Positions 8,415 to 17,384 of a DNA stretch of 64,000 nucleotides are shown here, one piece after another (positions within the stretch are counted from its first letter, which is position 1; every line of letters begins with the position of its first letter). The stretch is taken from positions 310,001-374,000 of the forward strand of contig NZ_JAIVFX010000005.1 of assembly GCF_020829625.1 (NCBI RefSeq), read 5' to 3'. The notes beneath the pieces are model-generated. The model was not told the origin of the DNA. It ran no database searches and worked only from the letters and a program-made list of their open reading frames with translations. The position numbers were made by a program, and so were the translations under genes. This DNA is from Nostoc sp. XA010. GTDB taxonomy: Bacteria; Cyanobacteriota; Cyanobacteriia; Cyanobacteriales; Nostocaceae.

Positions 8415-9377
8415 TTAAACTTTGCTCAACCACTCATTTTCCTCTGGGTCTTTGAACAGTGAAGTACTGAGGTAGCGTTCACCGAAGCTGGGCTGTATCA
8501 TCACGATTAGGCGACCTGCATTTTCTGGCCGTTGTGCTACTTGAATAGCAGCATACAACGCAGCACCAGTAGAAATCCCCGATAGTAATCCTTCTTCTTT
8601 TGCGAGACGACGGCTGTAAGCGATCGCTTGCTCATCCGCTACCTGAATCACTTCATCCACCAGTTCTGAACGGTAAATTGCTGGGACAAATCCCGCGCCA
8701 ATACCTTGAATTTTGTGAGGTCCTGATTTACCGCCTGCTAATACTGGGCTGTTGCTTGGTTCAACTGCGATCGCTTGAAAACTCGGTTTCCGTTTTTTAA
8801 TAACTTCTGCAACTCCGGTAATCGTCCCACCAGTACCCACTCCCGCCACAAGAATATCTACCTCTCCATCGGTATCATTCCAAATTTCTTCGGCTGTGGT
8901 TTCGGCGTGAACTTTTGGGTTAGCGGGGTTGCGAAACTGCTGCAACATATAAGCATTGGACGTTTTAGCTACAATATGCTCTGCATGAGAGATCGCTCCT
9001 CGCATCCCTTCTACCCCTGGCGTTAACTCTAGTTGAGCGCCATAAGCTTTGAGCATGGATCGTCTTTCGTGGCTCATTGTGTCAGGCATCGTTAGAATAA
9101 GATGGTAACCCTTGGCAGCTGCTACCATCGCCAGCGCAATTCCTGTATTTCCAGAAGTCGGCTCTACTAAAATGGTTTTTCCAGGGTGAATTAAGCCTGC
9201 TTCCTCCGCCGCTTCCACCATACTCGCACCAATCCTGTCTTTGACAGAAGATGCTGGATTCATGCTTTCTAGCTTCACCACAATCCGAGCAACCGCTCCT
9301 GAAGCTTGGGGAATCTTATTTAATTGAACTAAAGGAGTTCGGCCGATTAACTCTGTGATATCTTTGGCTATCCGCAT
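8415..9377 (-). CDS. cysK: Cysteine synthase A (O-acetylserine sulfhydrylase)
   Basis: A PLP enzyme that makes cysteine from O-acetylserine and sulfide. Visible are the PLP lysine in [11 protein letters not shown] (about residues 41-51), the substrate loop EPTSGNTG, the phosphate-binding [10 protein letters not shown] and the C-terminal [10 protein letters not shown]. At 320 residues it is full length. It lies 18 bases after the Rrf2 regulator gene on the same strand, so the two are probably co-transcribed. cysE, the producer of its substrate, is divergent just upstream. The last residues (LSKV) differ from the usual CysK C-terminus. Confidence 0.96.
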   Translation of the reverse strand: MRIAKDITELIGRTPLVQLNKIPQASGAVARIVVKLESMNPASSVKDRIGASMVEAAEEAGLIHPGKTILVEPTSGNTGIALAMVAAAKGYHLILTMPDTMSHERRSMLKAYGAQLELTPGVEGMRGAISHAEHIVAKTSNAYMLQQFRNPANPKVHAETTAEEIWNDTDGEVDILVAGVGTGGTITGVAEVIKKRKPSFQAIAVEPSNSPVLAGGKSGPHKIQGIGAGFVPAIYRSELVDEVIQVADEQAIAYSRRLAKEEGLLSGISTGAALYAAIQVAQRPENAGRLIVMIQPSFGERYLSTSLFKDPEENEWLSKV

Positions 9378-9395
9378 GTCAGTACTCCTTGGTGT

Positions 9396-9866
9396 CTAAA
9401 TATAATACATCGGACTTTGCTGTGCGCGAGTTTCCCTTTCCTGGCACAAGTCTTGGAGTGTATAACTACCCAAAACTTCAATTGAGGCAGCGTTAGCTTG
9501 CTCCCAAACTTCATAAACCAGAGTCTTTTCCAGAGTCGCAGATTCAGAGGTATCTTTCTCTTTTCGCTCGCCTTCTACCAAAGTGACAATTTCAAGTATT
9601 GTAATCTGCCAAGGTTCACGAACTAAAACGAAACCTCCTTTAGAGCCGCGTTGACTCTGCACCACACCAGCACGCCGGAGGTTGGTCAAAATTTGTTCCA
9701 AATAGCGCTCAGGTATGGGTTGCTTGGCAGTGATCTCGCTCATGGTTAGAGGAAGCTTTTTTCCGTGGTGGCTTGCCAGTTCTAAGAGTGCCAGCAGTGC
9801 GTATTCCACTTTGGAAGACAGATCCAAGAGAGCGTAGTTTTGGCTATTCAAGGCTGTACTCAACAT
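9396..9866 (-). CDS. Rrf2-family regulator, CymR-like, of cysteine genes
   Basis: Winged-helix regulator with the Rrf2 core: SSKVEYALLALLELASHHG, then IPERYLEQILTNLRRAGVV and the wing SQRGSKGGFVL. Only one cysteine is present and the three-cysteine Fe-S motif of IscR is missing, so it resembles the cysteine-free CymR group. The frame opens at 9956, but the N-terminal 30 residues do not look like Rrf2; ATG 9866 is preferred. It is followed at once by cysK and is divergent from cysE. In Bacillus and Staphylococcus, CymR binds CysK to sense O-acetylserine; this neighbourhood suggests similar logic (inference). Confidence 0.88.
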   Translation of the reverse strand: MLSTALNSQNYALLDLSSKVEYALLALLELASHHGKKLPLTMSEITAKQPIPERYLEQILTNLRRAGVVQSQRGSKGGFVLVREPWQITILEIVTLVEGERKEKDTSESATLEKTLVYEVWEQANAASIEVLGSYTLQDLCQERETRAQQSPMYYI

Positions 9867-10092
9867 ACTACGGTGAATTGGGGGACTTATCGCAGTTAAT
9901 GCGAAAATAATTTTTTTCAAAGTGTGGAATGTGATAGCATCCCACTTATTACCCACAAAAGCACTTTATCCTATCGACTTACCGTAGATTATTATCCTAC
10001 ACAATTCCCATAAATGACCTGATCTTTTAGTGGGAATTATCCTGAGTTTCTGTTTTCAGAGCCTCACCTACCAACGAAAACCTTAACAGAGT
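9867..10092. promoter_or_regulatory. Divergent promoter region of rrf2-cysK and cysE
   Basis: A 226-base gap that must hold the promoters of the rrf2-cysK pair (minus) and of cysE (plus), and so is the natural place for an operator of the Rrf2 regulator. I see no clear long palindrome to name as the operator. Confidence 0.45.
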
Positions 10093-10818
10093 ATGCTACT
10101 AACTGATTTGCGAACCATTTTTGAGCGTGACCCAGCAGCCCGTAACTGGCTAGAAGTATTGTTCTGTTACCCTGGACTCCAAGCTTTAGTGTTTCATCGA
10201 TTAGCACACTGGCTGTATAAAATTGGAATTCCCTTTATACCAAGGCTCATCTCTCATATTAGTAGGTTTTTAACCGGAATTGAAATTCATCCTGGGGCAT
10301 TAATTGGCCAGGGAGTATTTATAGACCACGGGATGGGAGTAGTGATTGGCGAGACTGCGATCGTGGGGGATCATGCCTTGATTTATCAAGGTGTAACCCT
10401 TGGCGGGACTGGGAAAGAAAGCGGCAAACGCCATCCAACTTTAGGCTCTCATGTAGTTGTGGGAGCGGGTGCAAAGGTATTGGGAAATATTCAAATTGGC
10501 GATCGCGTCCGTATTGGAGCAGGTTCTGTGGTGCTACGAGATGTCCCCAGTAACACTACTGTAGTGGGGATTCCAGGGCGCGTGACTCGTCAGAACAACT
10601 CGTCTACCAATGTTCTGGATCATGATAAAGTACGCGACGTAGAAGCTGAAGTCATCCGCGCTTTATTTGAACGCGTCAAGGCTCTAGAGAAACAGTTCGA
10701 GGAGTTGCAACAATCAAGTTTATCCGCAACTGAGCTTAACGACGAACCAACCGACAACCCTAAGAGCAATAATTCTGATGGGATAATTGAAGATTTTCTC
10801 GATGGTGCGGGAATTTAA
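10093..10818 (+). CDS. cysE: Serine O-acetyltransferase
   Basis: Acetylates serine with acetyl-CoA to give O-acetylserine, the CysK substrate. A helical N-terminal part is followed by the left-handed parallel beta-helix with hexapeptide repeats ([49 protein letters not shown]). The catalytic His-Gly pairs are present (IDHGMG and GKRHP). Residues about 175-241 form a polar tail with a coiled stretch ([17 protein letters not shown]), in place of the short Ile-ended tail through which many CysE proteins bind CysK. The protein does end in Ile, in the sequence LDGAGI. Confidence 0.95.
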   Translation: MLLTDLRTIFERDPAARNWLEVLFCYPGLQALVFHRLAHWLYKIGIPFIPRLISHISRFLTGIEIHPGALIGQGVFIDHGMGVVIGETAIVGDHALIYQGVTLGGTGKESGKRHPTLGSHVVVGAGAKVLGNIQIGDRVRIGAGSVVLRDVPSNTTVVGIPGRVTRQNNSSTNVLDHDKVRDVEAEVIRALFERVKALEKQFEELQQSSLSATELNDEPTDNPKSNNSDGIIEDFLDGAGI

Positions 10819-10998
10819 TTTTGGGCATTGGGCATTGAAAAGAGGCAGGGGGCAGAGGGGAAAATTCTACTCCCTTGCTCCCTACTCCCTGCTCCCTTGC
10901 TTCTTCCCCAATCCCCTCTTTAAAATCTTCATAGCCTCTTAGAACCTGATATAAATATAATACTACGGTTAATTTATCGGAGAATAGTTTTATATATT

Positions 10999-11586
10999 AT
11001 GGTGGCTTTATACACAAGCTTATCTAGCTCAAGTAATAATACTAAAGAAGTTTTTGCCCGTAGGTCATTTCTACCAGAGCATCAAAATGGACTCTGGAAG
11101 ATTGAAACGGGTTTTATCAGGACTTTTACCTATCTGGAAGATGGTACAACCGTCGCTCTGGGATTGTGGGGCCCTGGAGATGTCGTTGGTAAGGCTTTGT
11201 CAAAATTAGATCCTTACCAAATGGAATGCCTAACTAAAGTAGAGGCAACGGTTTTATCTCTAGAGGAATGCACTCAACTAACAGAAACTCTACTTACCCA
11301 TATTCAACAGGCTCAAGAATTGATGGTTATTCGTAGCCATAAAAAAGTTGAAACCATGCTAATCAAGCTGTTGGCATGGTTATCTAAAAAGTTTGGTTCG
11401 GAAGTTGAGAAAGGACGTTTAATAGATATGCGTCTGACTCACGAAGACTTGGCGGAAATGCTCGGTTCAACTCGTGTGACTATCACTCGTATTCTTGGGC
11501 AGTTTGAGCAAGAGGGACTGATTTCTCGTCTTTCCTTGCATCGAATTGTACTGCGAGAAGAAGAAATTTGGTACTACGAAATTTAG
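10999..11586 (+). CDS. Crp/Fnr-family transcription regulator, possibly CysR-like
   Basis: 195 residues: a shortened cyclic-nucleotide-binding-like beta barrel (about 20-90), a dimer helix (about 95-125) and a C-terminal HTH_Crp with LTHEDLAEMLGSTRVTITRIL as recognition region. The cAMP-contact cassette with an Arg-x-Ser is absent (GKALSKLDPYQMECL stands there), so cAMP binding is unlikely. The locus is rich in sulfur genes. In Synechococcus, a Crp-family regulator named CysR is encoded beside the sulfate permease genes, so a CysR-type role is possible but not shown. Confidence 0.82.
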   Translation: MVALYTSLSSSSNNTKEVFARRSFLPEHQNGLWKIETGFIRTFTYLEDGTTVALGLWGPGDVVGKALSKLDPYQMECLTKVEATVLSLEECTQLTETLLTHIQQAQELMVIRSHKKVETMLIKLLAWLSKKFGSEVEKGRLIDMRLTHEDLAEMLGSTRVTITRILGQFEQEGLISRLSLHRIVLREEEIWYYEI

Positions 11587-11592
11587 ATTATT

Positions 11593-11931
11593 TCAGCAAA
11601 ACCAGCTATCGCCGTCAGCATTCGGCTTACCCACAATTCTCAGATTCAGGGATTCCAGGTAGGCCAGACCGCTAGAGATTTGTGGCACTGTTCCCCGCAA
11701 TTCAATGTCAAAGTATCCTTCTTGATCTGTATTTGATTGTAGTATAGCCTTGGTAATATTAACTACTAAGCCGTAAGTAGAAATTAACTGCGAAATCACA
11801 GGCGCTTGCAGATAGCATTTAGGAATATATATCCGCAGACGAATCTGGGTGACTTGGCTTTTTGCATAAACTGAAGAAACCAGTGATAATCTGGTTTGGG
11901 AATTGCTTTGATGGTTATTTAATGCTGCCAT
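11593..11931 (-). CDS. Single NIL-domain protein
   Basis: 112 residues; the NIL domain covers about 28-105 with RLRIYIPKCYLQAPVISQLIS, then GLVVNITKAIL, and the strand pattern GYFDIELRGT. NIL domains are best known at the C-terminus of the methionine ABC importer ATPase MetN, where they bind methionine, and in some ferredoxins. As a free-standing domain the role is unknown; a small-molecule sensor for sulfur metabolism is a reasonable guess. The N-terminal 27 residues are polar and unconserved in appearance. The gene lies 18 bases after the two-domain paralogue on the same strand and ends close to the Crp gene. Confidence 0.82.
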   Translation of the reverse strand: MAALNNHQSNSQTRLSLVSSVYAKSQVTQIRLRIYIPKCYLQAPVISQLISTYGLVVNITKAILQSNTDQEGYFDIELRGTVPQISSGLAYLESLNLRIVGKPNADGDSWFC

Positions 11932-11949
11932 TGGGTAGTGAGTTATTAA

Positions 11950-12612
11950 TTAGCGTAGGCGTAGCCCATCGTAGACATCGCTATAAACGCTAGACAAATC
12001 TAGCCAAATTGGTAGCCCCAGTTTTTCTAAATAACTCAGGCTAGAGTAGAGTTGCTTTGTTCTCCCCCACAAATCCAAGTCAAACCAGCCGTCATCTTCC
12101 GTATCGGGTTGGAGTGTAGCACTGGTGATATTGACTGTTAGTCCATAACGAGAAACTAATTCGGAAATCACTGGTTCTTCGTAATAAGATTTTAAGACGC
12201 ACACTTGCAAGCGCAATCGACTAGTTTGGCCCAGAGAAATCCATTGCTGGAATTGTTCTTGCCATTGATTTGTCAGCCATACAGAGTTTTTGGGACTCAT
12301 GCTAGCTGGATATGGAAAAGTTAAAGATTGCTGGTTGGGTTGAATCTGGGTAGCGATGGCTAATTCCAGCAAATTCACCCCCAATCCTTGCAAGTAAGAT
12401 AAGCTATTTGTCAGTTTTTGGGGATTTCCCGAAAGTTCCAAGTCAAACCAGCCATCGCTATCATTGTCGGATGTCAGGGATGCAGCTTTAATATTGACGG
12501 TTAAATCATAACGAGACACCAGTCGAGAAATTACAGGTTGCCTGTTATACCGTTGAGGCACGAGAATGCGGCTGTGGACTGAAGCGGGTTCTATAGATTT
12601 ACTCTGAGACAT
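11950..12612 (-). CDS. Tandem NIL-domain protein (two domains)
   Basis: 220 residues from ATG 12612 (the frame extends to a TTG at 12627). NIL domain 1 is at about 16-88 (RILVPQRYNRQPVISRLVSRYDLTVNIKAASL, given here in parts: PVISRLVSRYDL and DGWFDLELSG). Domain 2 is at about 132-210 (PVISELVSRYGL and DGWFDLDLWG). The two are separated by a 40-residue linker. Each repeats the P-V-I-S-x-L-V-S-x-Y-x-L and D-G-W-F-D-L-x-L signature of the other NIL genes here. Probably forms an operon with the 112-residue single-domain protein downstream. Confidence 0.82.
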   Translation of the reverse strand: MSQSKSIEPASVHSRILVPQRYNRQPVISRLVSRYDLTVNIKAASLTSDNDSDGWFDLELSGNPQKLTNSLSYLQGLGVNLLELAIATQIQPNQQSLTFPYPASMSPKNSVWLTNQWQEQFQQWISLGQTSRLRLQVCVLKSYYEEPVISELVSRYGLTVNITSATLQPDTEDDGWFDLDLWGRTKQLYSSLSYLEKLGLPIWLDLSSVYSDVYDGLRLR

Positions 12613-13444
12613 CAGATTAATTCCCAATAGCGATGCCTAGGTTGGGTTGTGCCTACGCAATTTTTAGGTTTGGCAGAGAATTTTGCTAATGCCGTATCCC
12701 TGCAACTCAACTGTCCTTGCTTGAGTGTCAGCCTCATAGAGATTTTCATATTTCTGGCTTCTATTAAACTACGGTAACACCATCGATTTAATGCATTTAT
12801 TGTTATTTAAAGGAGATTCTCACAAAGATCGCAAAACAGCAATGAGTAAATGCACGTAACTATGCTCAGTTTATCTTGAGTATTTTAGTACTAATACAGT
12901 TGACATTTTAAGATATCTGTAGTATAGATGTATGACATAATAATATTTAAGTGTTTCCACAGCTTGAAACGCAATTTTAAGGTTTTTTAATCGAAATAAT
13001 TGATTGGCTCGCATTGATGGGGACGAGCAACTCAAACGATGCAAAAACCTATTATTTCAAGGCTTTGAAACCGGAAGGAAGACTGATTTTGATGTGGGTT
13101 TCGTTTGAATCGCTGATGATAAGCAACATGGGTTCAGAAACCGAAGTTATATTTCAATACGCTTTGCTTTGCGAAAAATAGTAGGTTGGGTTGAGCAATA
13201 GCGAAACCCAACAAATGGTTGATAATGTTGGATTTCGTTCCTCAATCCAAGCTACACTACTTTTAGTTTTTACCCTTAACTTAACCGTATTGAGTTATAT
13301 TGAATAGCCAACAAATAATTTTTATTAAACAGAATTCAGGAGTCAGAATTCATTCTGAATCCTGGCCGAAAAAGCAGAAAATATTTTTCACGCGATAACT
13401 ACTTTCAATACCAAACCACTGCACACCAACCCGCACATCAAAGA
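12613..13444. other. Long intergenic region with repeat remnants and one doubtful 54-codon frame
   Basis: At 13182-13250 there is a repeat of the GTAGGTTGGGTT / AACCCAAC type common in cyanobacteria. A frame from ATG 13017 to TAG 13181 would give 54 residues starting MGTSNSNDAKTYYFKALKPE. It resembles no family I know and has no good ribosome binding site, so I do not call it a gene. The rest is AT-rich and without visible genes. Confidence 0.4.
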
Positions 13445-14065
13445 CTAATGCTTAATTAGTTCTATGCCTAATTTGTTACCTATTTCCATAACATTGTTTG
13501 TAAAGTCTGTTATACCTGCGATCGGGGCAGCGACTAGAGTAGCAGCAGTTAGTAAAGCTACTAAACGCTTGTTGAGTTTGGGTAAACTGCGTTCTTTTTC
13601 TGGCTTTTGAATTTCTACTTCTACATCATCAATATCGATGATCATGTCGTCGCGGATTTCTGGCGGGAATTGGGCGGCAGTTTGACGCATGGTACTGATG
13701 ATTTGCATTAGTTCTGCTACGCTTGCGCCGCTTGTTTGATTAAGGTTGGTTACTGTGGCTTGGGCTTGGTTTTGAGCGACAATTCCAATAGTTGCGTTTT
13801 TGAAGTCATTTTGGTTTTTATCACCTTGAATTTTATCACCTTGGATTTTATCACCTGCAACGTTATCGCCTTTGCCGAATTGATTTATGTTGGTAGACAT
13901 AGTTTTTAGGGGTTTGTAATGGAGTTTAAGGATTTGATGGGCTGGTAAGGCTTGCATGGCATAGGTTTGACCGTCATCATCGCTCAATTCTACTTCGTAT
14001 ATTTCGGGGGCGAGGATTTCGACAATTGGCTGGGAATACGCTAATTCAAAGTTGGGTAACTTCAT
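13445..14065 (-). CDS. Membrane-anchored protein with GDN/GDK repeats, partner of the LRR-Roc-COR GTPase
   Basis: 206 residues; its ATG overlaps the stop of the GTPase gene by four bases (ATGA), which suggests translational coupling. Residues 1-16 start like a DUF6883 protein (MKLPNFELAY) and 21-54 resemble the end of a DUF4926 protein (YEVELSDDDGQTYA, LKLHYKPL). From Met56 comes a different protein: NQFGKGDNVAGDKIQGDK with a second GDKIQGDK (61-83), a polar linker, a hydrophobic segment (about 165-187, LVALLTAATLVAAPIAGI) and NNVMEIGNKLGIEL. The GDN..GDK motif also ends the upstream GTPase. Such motif-plus-membrane proteins are common in cyanobacteria beside signalling NTPases; the function is unknown. 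A membrane effector role is inference only. Confidence 0.7.
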   Translation of the reverse strand: MKLPNFELAYSQPIVEILAPEIYEVELSDDDGQTYAMQALPAHQILKLHYKPLKTMSTNINQFGKGDNVAGDKIQGDKIQGDKNQNDFKNATIGIVAQNQAQATVTNLNQTSGASVAELMQIISTMRQTAAQFPPEIRDDMIIDIDDVEVEIQKPEKERSLPKLNKRLVALLTAATLVAAPIAGITDFTNNVMEIGNKLGIELIKH

Positions 14066-17058
14066 CCTGTTTTATCGCCTTCGACCCGATCGCCTCCAAA
14101 ATTATCGCCTTCTCCATGTTGGTTAAAGGTTTTAGAACGGCGATGATCGTTAATGTTAACGGAAATATTGTAAGGATTATCTTCTGAGACTTCTACATCT
14201 AAGCCAGTCTGTTTTCTTTGACGTATTCCAATGTCTTCGTAACCATCTAAAAGTTGACGCAGATCGAGTTTTAATTTTAGTTTGCCGATGGTGATTGTGC
14301 TTTCACCCATTGATTCGAGTCCGAGGAGTTCTTGGTAGTCGAGGGGCGGATGGTTGCGATGCTTGGGGACGGGAACCCATTCGGTGATTTCGAGATTGGG
14401 GAGACTTTTGTGGATTTTTTTGAAGACATCGCGGAGGATGCCGAGAAATAAGCGACGGGTTTCTTTGCGTCCGCTAATGGTGATGAAGATTTTTTTGTCT
14501 TCGGGATCGGCTTTGATCTGAGCGATGTTGTAGATTTCGTTGTTTTCTTGATGTTGCAGCATTACGCCACTGCGCCAATAGATTTGGTTATGAATTTTTT
14601 CGTGGGTGATGACGATGAAGCGGGAAATGATACTTTCGGGGAGAACTTTGTAATGGTATTGAAATTCGAGGGTTTCGCCTTCTAGTTCTGTTTCGTCTGG
14701 TTGGTCTTTGGGCAGAAGTCCCGGAATTAGAAATTGTGGTGGTTTACAATCTAATTCAAAGCAAAGCTCAAATTCTTTCATCAGCCCAATCAGATATTTG
14801 TGACGCTCAATGGGGTAGCGCTTTTGATTGAGAATAGAGGCGAGATCATCAGAGGTGAAAATGCCTTTGGTTTTAGTTTTGAGGTTTTCATCGCTCAGGA
14901 GCGCGTAAATGCCTTCTGTCACCCAGTTGGGTTTGAGGACATTGGTATCTTTGAGGATGGGGTGATCGCGGAAGTTGAGAACTAAGCCAAGCCGATGGAG
15001 GAGATCGATGAGTTGATCTTGGTTTTGGTCTTCGGTAATCTTGTTTTCGTGACAGATGCCGATGTAGCGGTTGTAGCTGATGAAGTCTTGGGGCATGGAT
15101 TCGAGTTGTTGTTTAACTTCAAACCATGTCAGGGGTAGAAGATCGTAGACTTCTTTGAGGTTGCTGACTTGCTGCAAAATGGCGGTGCGAAGTTCATCAA
15201 TGCCGATATTGTCTTGGCAGGAGGTTTCGATAATCGCTTGGATGTTAGAATATTTTTCGCGTAATGCCTTGCGGTTGATGTCGAGGGGTTGTTCGTCTTT
15301 TTTGTTGCCAACGATAATCACGGGGGACTCTCCGCCGAAGCTTTCGATTAGTTTCAGCCAATATTCGATGCGGTTTTCTTCTTCGCTGGTGCGACAATTA
15401 CAGACTAAGAGATAGAGGCTGCGCTTAGTCAGAAAAAACTGATGAGTGGCATGATAAATTTCCTGTCCGCCAAAGTCCCAAACATTTAGACGGATGTCTT
15501 TACTATTGACCTGCACGTTCCAAGTTTCCACATTGAGTCCGTCGGTTTGAGATTGATTTTTGTCATATTTATTGCGGATTAGTCGCTCGATGAGGGATGT
15601 TTTGCCGACGCTGCCTTGTCCGATGAGCAAGAGTTTGGCTTCGTTGAGTGGACGCACTTCACCGCTACGGAGTAATCGCAAGTAATTGAAAATATCTTCA
15701 ACTGAACCAATATCATCAGGAGATCCTAAAATCTCTGGTGAAATAGGAAGCGGATTTCCCCGTAAATCTAGTGTTTCCAATTTCGGCAAATTTTCGAGCG
15801 CTTCTGGAACCTGTGTTATTTGGTTGTTATGCAGGTAAAGCTCTGTCAGATTGGTCAAATTTTCGAGCGCCTCTGGAACCTGGGTTATTTGATTGCCACT
15901 GAGATCAAGCTGCGTCAGATTGGTTAAATTTTCGAGCGCCTCTGGAACCTGGGTTATTTGATTGCCACTGAGATCAAGCTGCGTCAGATTGGTTAAATTA
16001 GCGATTGCCTCTGGAATCTGGGTTATTTGGTTTTCACTGAGGTGAAGCTGCGTCAGATTGGTTAAATTAGCGATTGCCTCTGGAATCTGGGTTATTTGGT
16101 TGTCACTGAGGTGAAGCTGCGTCAGATTGGTTAAATTAGCGATTGCCTCTGGAATCTGGGTTATTTGGTTGCGACTGAGGTGAAGCTGCGTCAGATTGCT
16201 TAAATTAGCGATCGCCTCTGGAATCTGGGTTATTTGGTTGCGACTGAGGTCAAGCTGCGTCAGATTGCTTAAATTAGCGATCGCCTCTGGAATCTGGGTT
16301 ATTTGGTTGTCACTGAGGTAAAGCTGCGTCAGATTTATTAAATTAGCGATCGCCCCTGGAATCTGGGTTATTTGGTTGTAACTGAGGTAAAGCTGCGTCA
16401 GATTGGTTAAATTAGCGATCGTCTCTAGAATCTGGGTTATTTGGTTGAAACCCAGGTGAAGCCGCGTCAGATTGGTTAAATTAACGATCGCCTCTGGAAT
16501 CTCGGTTATTTGGTTGAAAGTGAGGTGAAGCTGTGTCAGATTGGTTAAATTAGCGATCGCTTCTGGAATCTGGGTAATTTTGTTGGAATTGAGGTGAAGC
16601 TGCGTCAGATTGGTCAAATTAGCGATCGCCTCTGGAATCTGGGTAATTTTGTTGGAATTGAGGTGAAGCTGCGTCAAATTGGTCAAATTAGCGATCGCCT
16701 CTGGTATTTCAGTTAGCTCTACTCGGATTAAGATAAGTTCCTCTAAATGTAGTATTTGCATTACCACATCGGGAATGCTCTCTAAAGGATTGTCACTAAT
16801 ATCTAATTTACGCAAATTAGGCAAACCCAATAGTTCGAGTGGAAGCGTTTTTAAATTATTGCCTGAAACCTTTTGGAGATCGTGGTCTTCCACTTCTTCA
16901 TAACCTTCAACCTTCTTTCCCAAAATCAAAGACTCAAGCTGCTTCAACTTACCAATTTCCACAGGTAACTCAGTCAACTCCTGTCCCGACAAGTCTAACT
17001 CTTGCCAACCCTCAGCCGCCGCGCGATCTATCAGTACCAACAATTCATCCTGCGTCAT
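14062..17058 (-). CDS. LRR-Roc-COR GTPase (Roco protein)
   Basis: 998 residues. An N-terminal cap with DLSGQELTELP is followed by leucine-rich repeats to about residue 440, including 14 nearly identical 23-residue units of the form IPEAIANLTNLTQLHLS-x-NQITQ. The Roc GTPase follows: P-loop GQGSVGKTS (about 474-482), Switch II WDFGGQE (about 529), NKKD (about 586) and ETSCQDN. The COR dimerisation domain lies at about 640-950. The protein ends with a HGEGDNFGGDRVEGDK motif shared with the next gene. No kinase or known effector domain is present. Roco proteins cycle between GTP-bound monomer and GDP-bound dimer forms. The gene sits inside a sulfur-metabolism region to which it has no obvious link, so it may be an insertion. 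Confidence 0.93.
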   Translation of the reverse strand: MTQDELLVLIDRAAAEGWQELDLSGQELTELPVEIGKLKQLESLILGKKVEGYEEVEDHDLQKVSGNNLKTLPLELLGLPNLRKLDISDNPLESIPDVVMQILHLEELILIRVELTEIPEAIANLTNLTQLHLNSNKITQIPEAIANLTNLTQLHLNSNKITQIPEAIANLTNLTQLHLTFNQITEIPEAIVNLTNLTRLHLGFNQITQILETIANLTNLTQLYLSYNQITQIPGAIANLINLTQLYLSDNQITQIPEAIANLSNLTQLDLSRNQITQIPEAIANLSNLTQLHLSRNQITQIPEAIANLTNLTQLHLSDNQITQIPEAIANLTNLTQLHLSENQITQIPEAIANLTNLTQLDLSGNQITQVPEALENLTNLTQLDLSGNQITQVPEALENLTNLTELYLHNNQITQVPEALENLPKLETLDLRGNPLPISPEILGSPDDIGSVEDIFNYLRLLRSGEVRPLNEAKLLLIGQGSVGKTSLIERLIRNKYDKNQSQTDGLNVETWNVQVNSKDIRLNVWDFGGQEIYHATHQFFLTKRSLYLLVCNCRTSEEENRIEYWLKLIESFGGESPVIIVGNKKDEQPLDINRKALREKYSNIQAIIETSCQDNIGIDELRTAILQQVSNLKEVYDLLPLTWFEVKQQLESMPQDFISYNRYIGICHENKITEDQNQDQLIDLLHRLGLVLNFRDHPILKDTNVLKPNWVTEGIYALLSDENLKTKTKGIFTSDDLASILNQKRYPIERHKYLIGLMKEFELCFELDCKPPQFLIPGLLPKDQPDETELEGETLEFQYHYKVLPESIISRFIVITHEKIHNQIYWRSGVMLQHQENNEIYNIAQIKADPEDKKIFITISGRKETRRLFLGILRDVFKKIHKSLPNLEITEWVPVPKHRNHPPLDYQELLGLESMGESTITIGKLKLKLDLRQLLDGYEDIGIRQRKQTGLDVEVSEDNPYNISVNINDHRRSKTFNQHGEGDNFGGDRVEGDKTG
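15770..16725. repeat. 69-bp coding tandem repeat array (about 14 units) in the LRR region
   Basis: Units encode 23-residue leucine-rich repeats and are nearly identical at the DNA level, including synonymous positions. Many units contain GCGATCGCC (a HIP1 site) or its one-base variant GCGATTGCC at the same place. High DNA identity means the array was amplified recently or is kept uniform by recombination, so copy number probably varies among strains. Confidence 0.9.
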
Positions 17059-17126
17059 AATTCCAAGGAGAAGGGTAAAAGGAAAGAAGATTGATGAAGA
17101 TTATCTTAACTGATTAGGGAAAAATG

Positions 17127-17239
17127 CTATAGCAGTCCTAAATCATTCGTGAACAATAAATAAATAAGATCCCCGACTTCTTTGAGAAGTCGGGGATCTG
17201 AGTCTCTCGATTTTCACAACTCATTTAGGATCGCTATAG
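17127..17239. mobile_element. MITE-like palindromic element (about 113 bp)
   Basis: The ends are inverted: CTATAGCAGTCCTAAAT on the left, and on the right the complement of CTATAGCGATCCTAAAT. The centre is a perfect 15-bp stem (AGATCCCCGACTTCT arms) with a three-base loop at 17167-17199. It carries no coding sequence. Half-copies of the end sequence appear near 21390-21422 and near 60552. It looks like a non-autonomous element; it lies just upstream of the LRR-Roc-COR gene and could influence its transcription. Confidence 0.7.
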
Positions 17240-17384
17240 ACCATCATTTTTTGGCGATCTGTCAGTTCGCTATTTGGGATATTGCAGATTTAGGCGATCG
17301 CATATATTAGTAAACCAAAAAGTTTTTCTCCAGAGAGCGATCGCTAAATACTTTCTTTTATTACTATGCAAAAATAAAATATTT

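Noticed and set aside
13017..13181. 54-codon frame between the NIL genes and the GDN/GDK protein gene
   Set aside because: No ribosome binding site, no recognised family, and it ends in a known repeat; coding is not supported.
14800..17060. Several plus-strand frames opposite the LRR-Roc-COR gene
   Set aside because: They are antisense shadows of a strongly conserved protein; none has its own signature.
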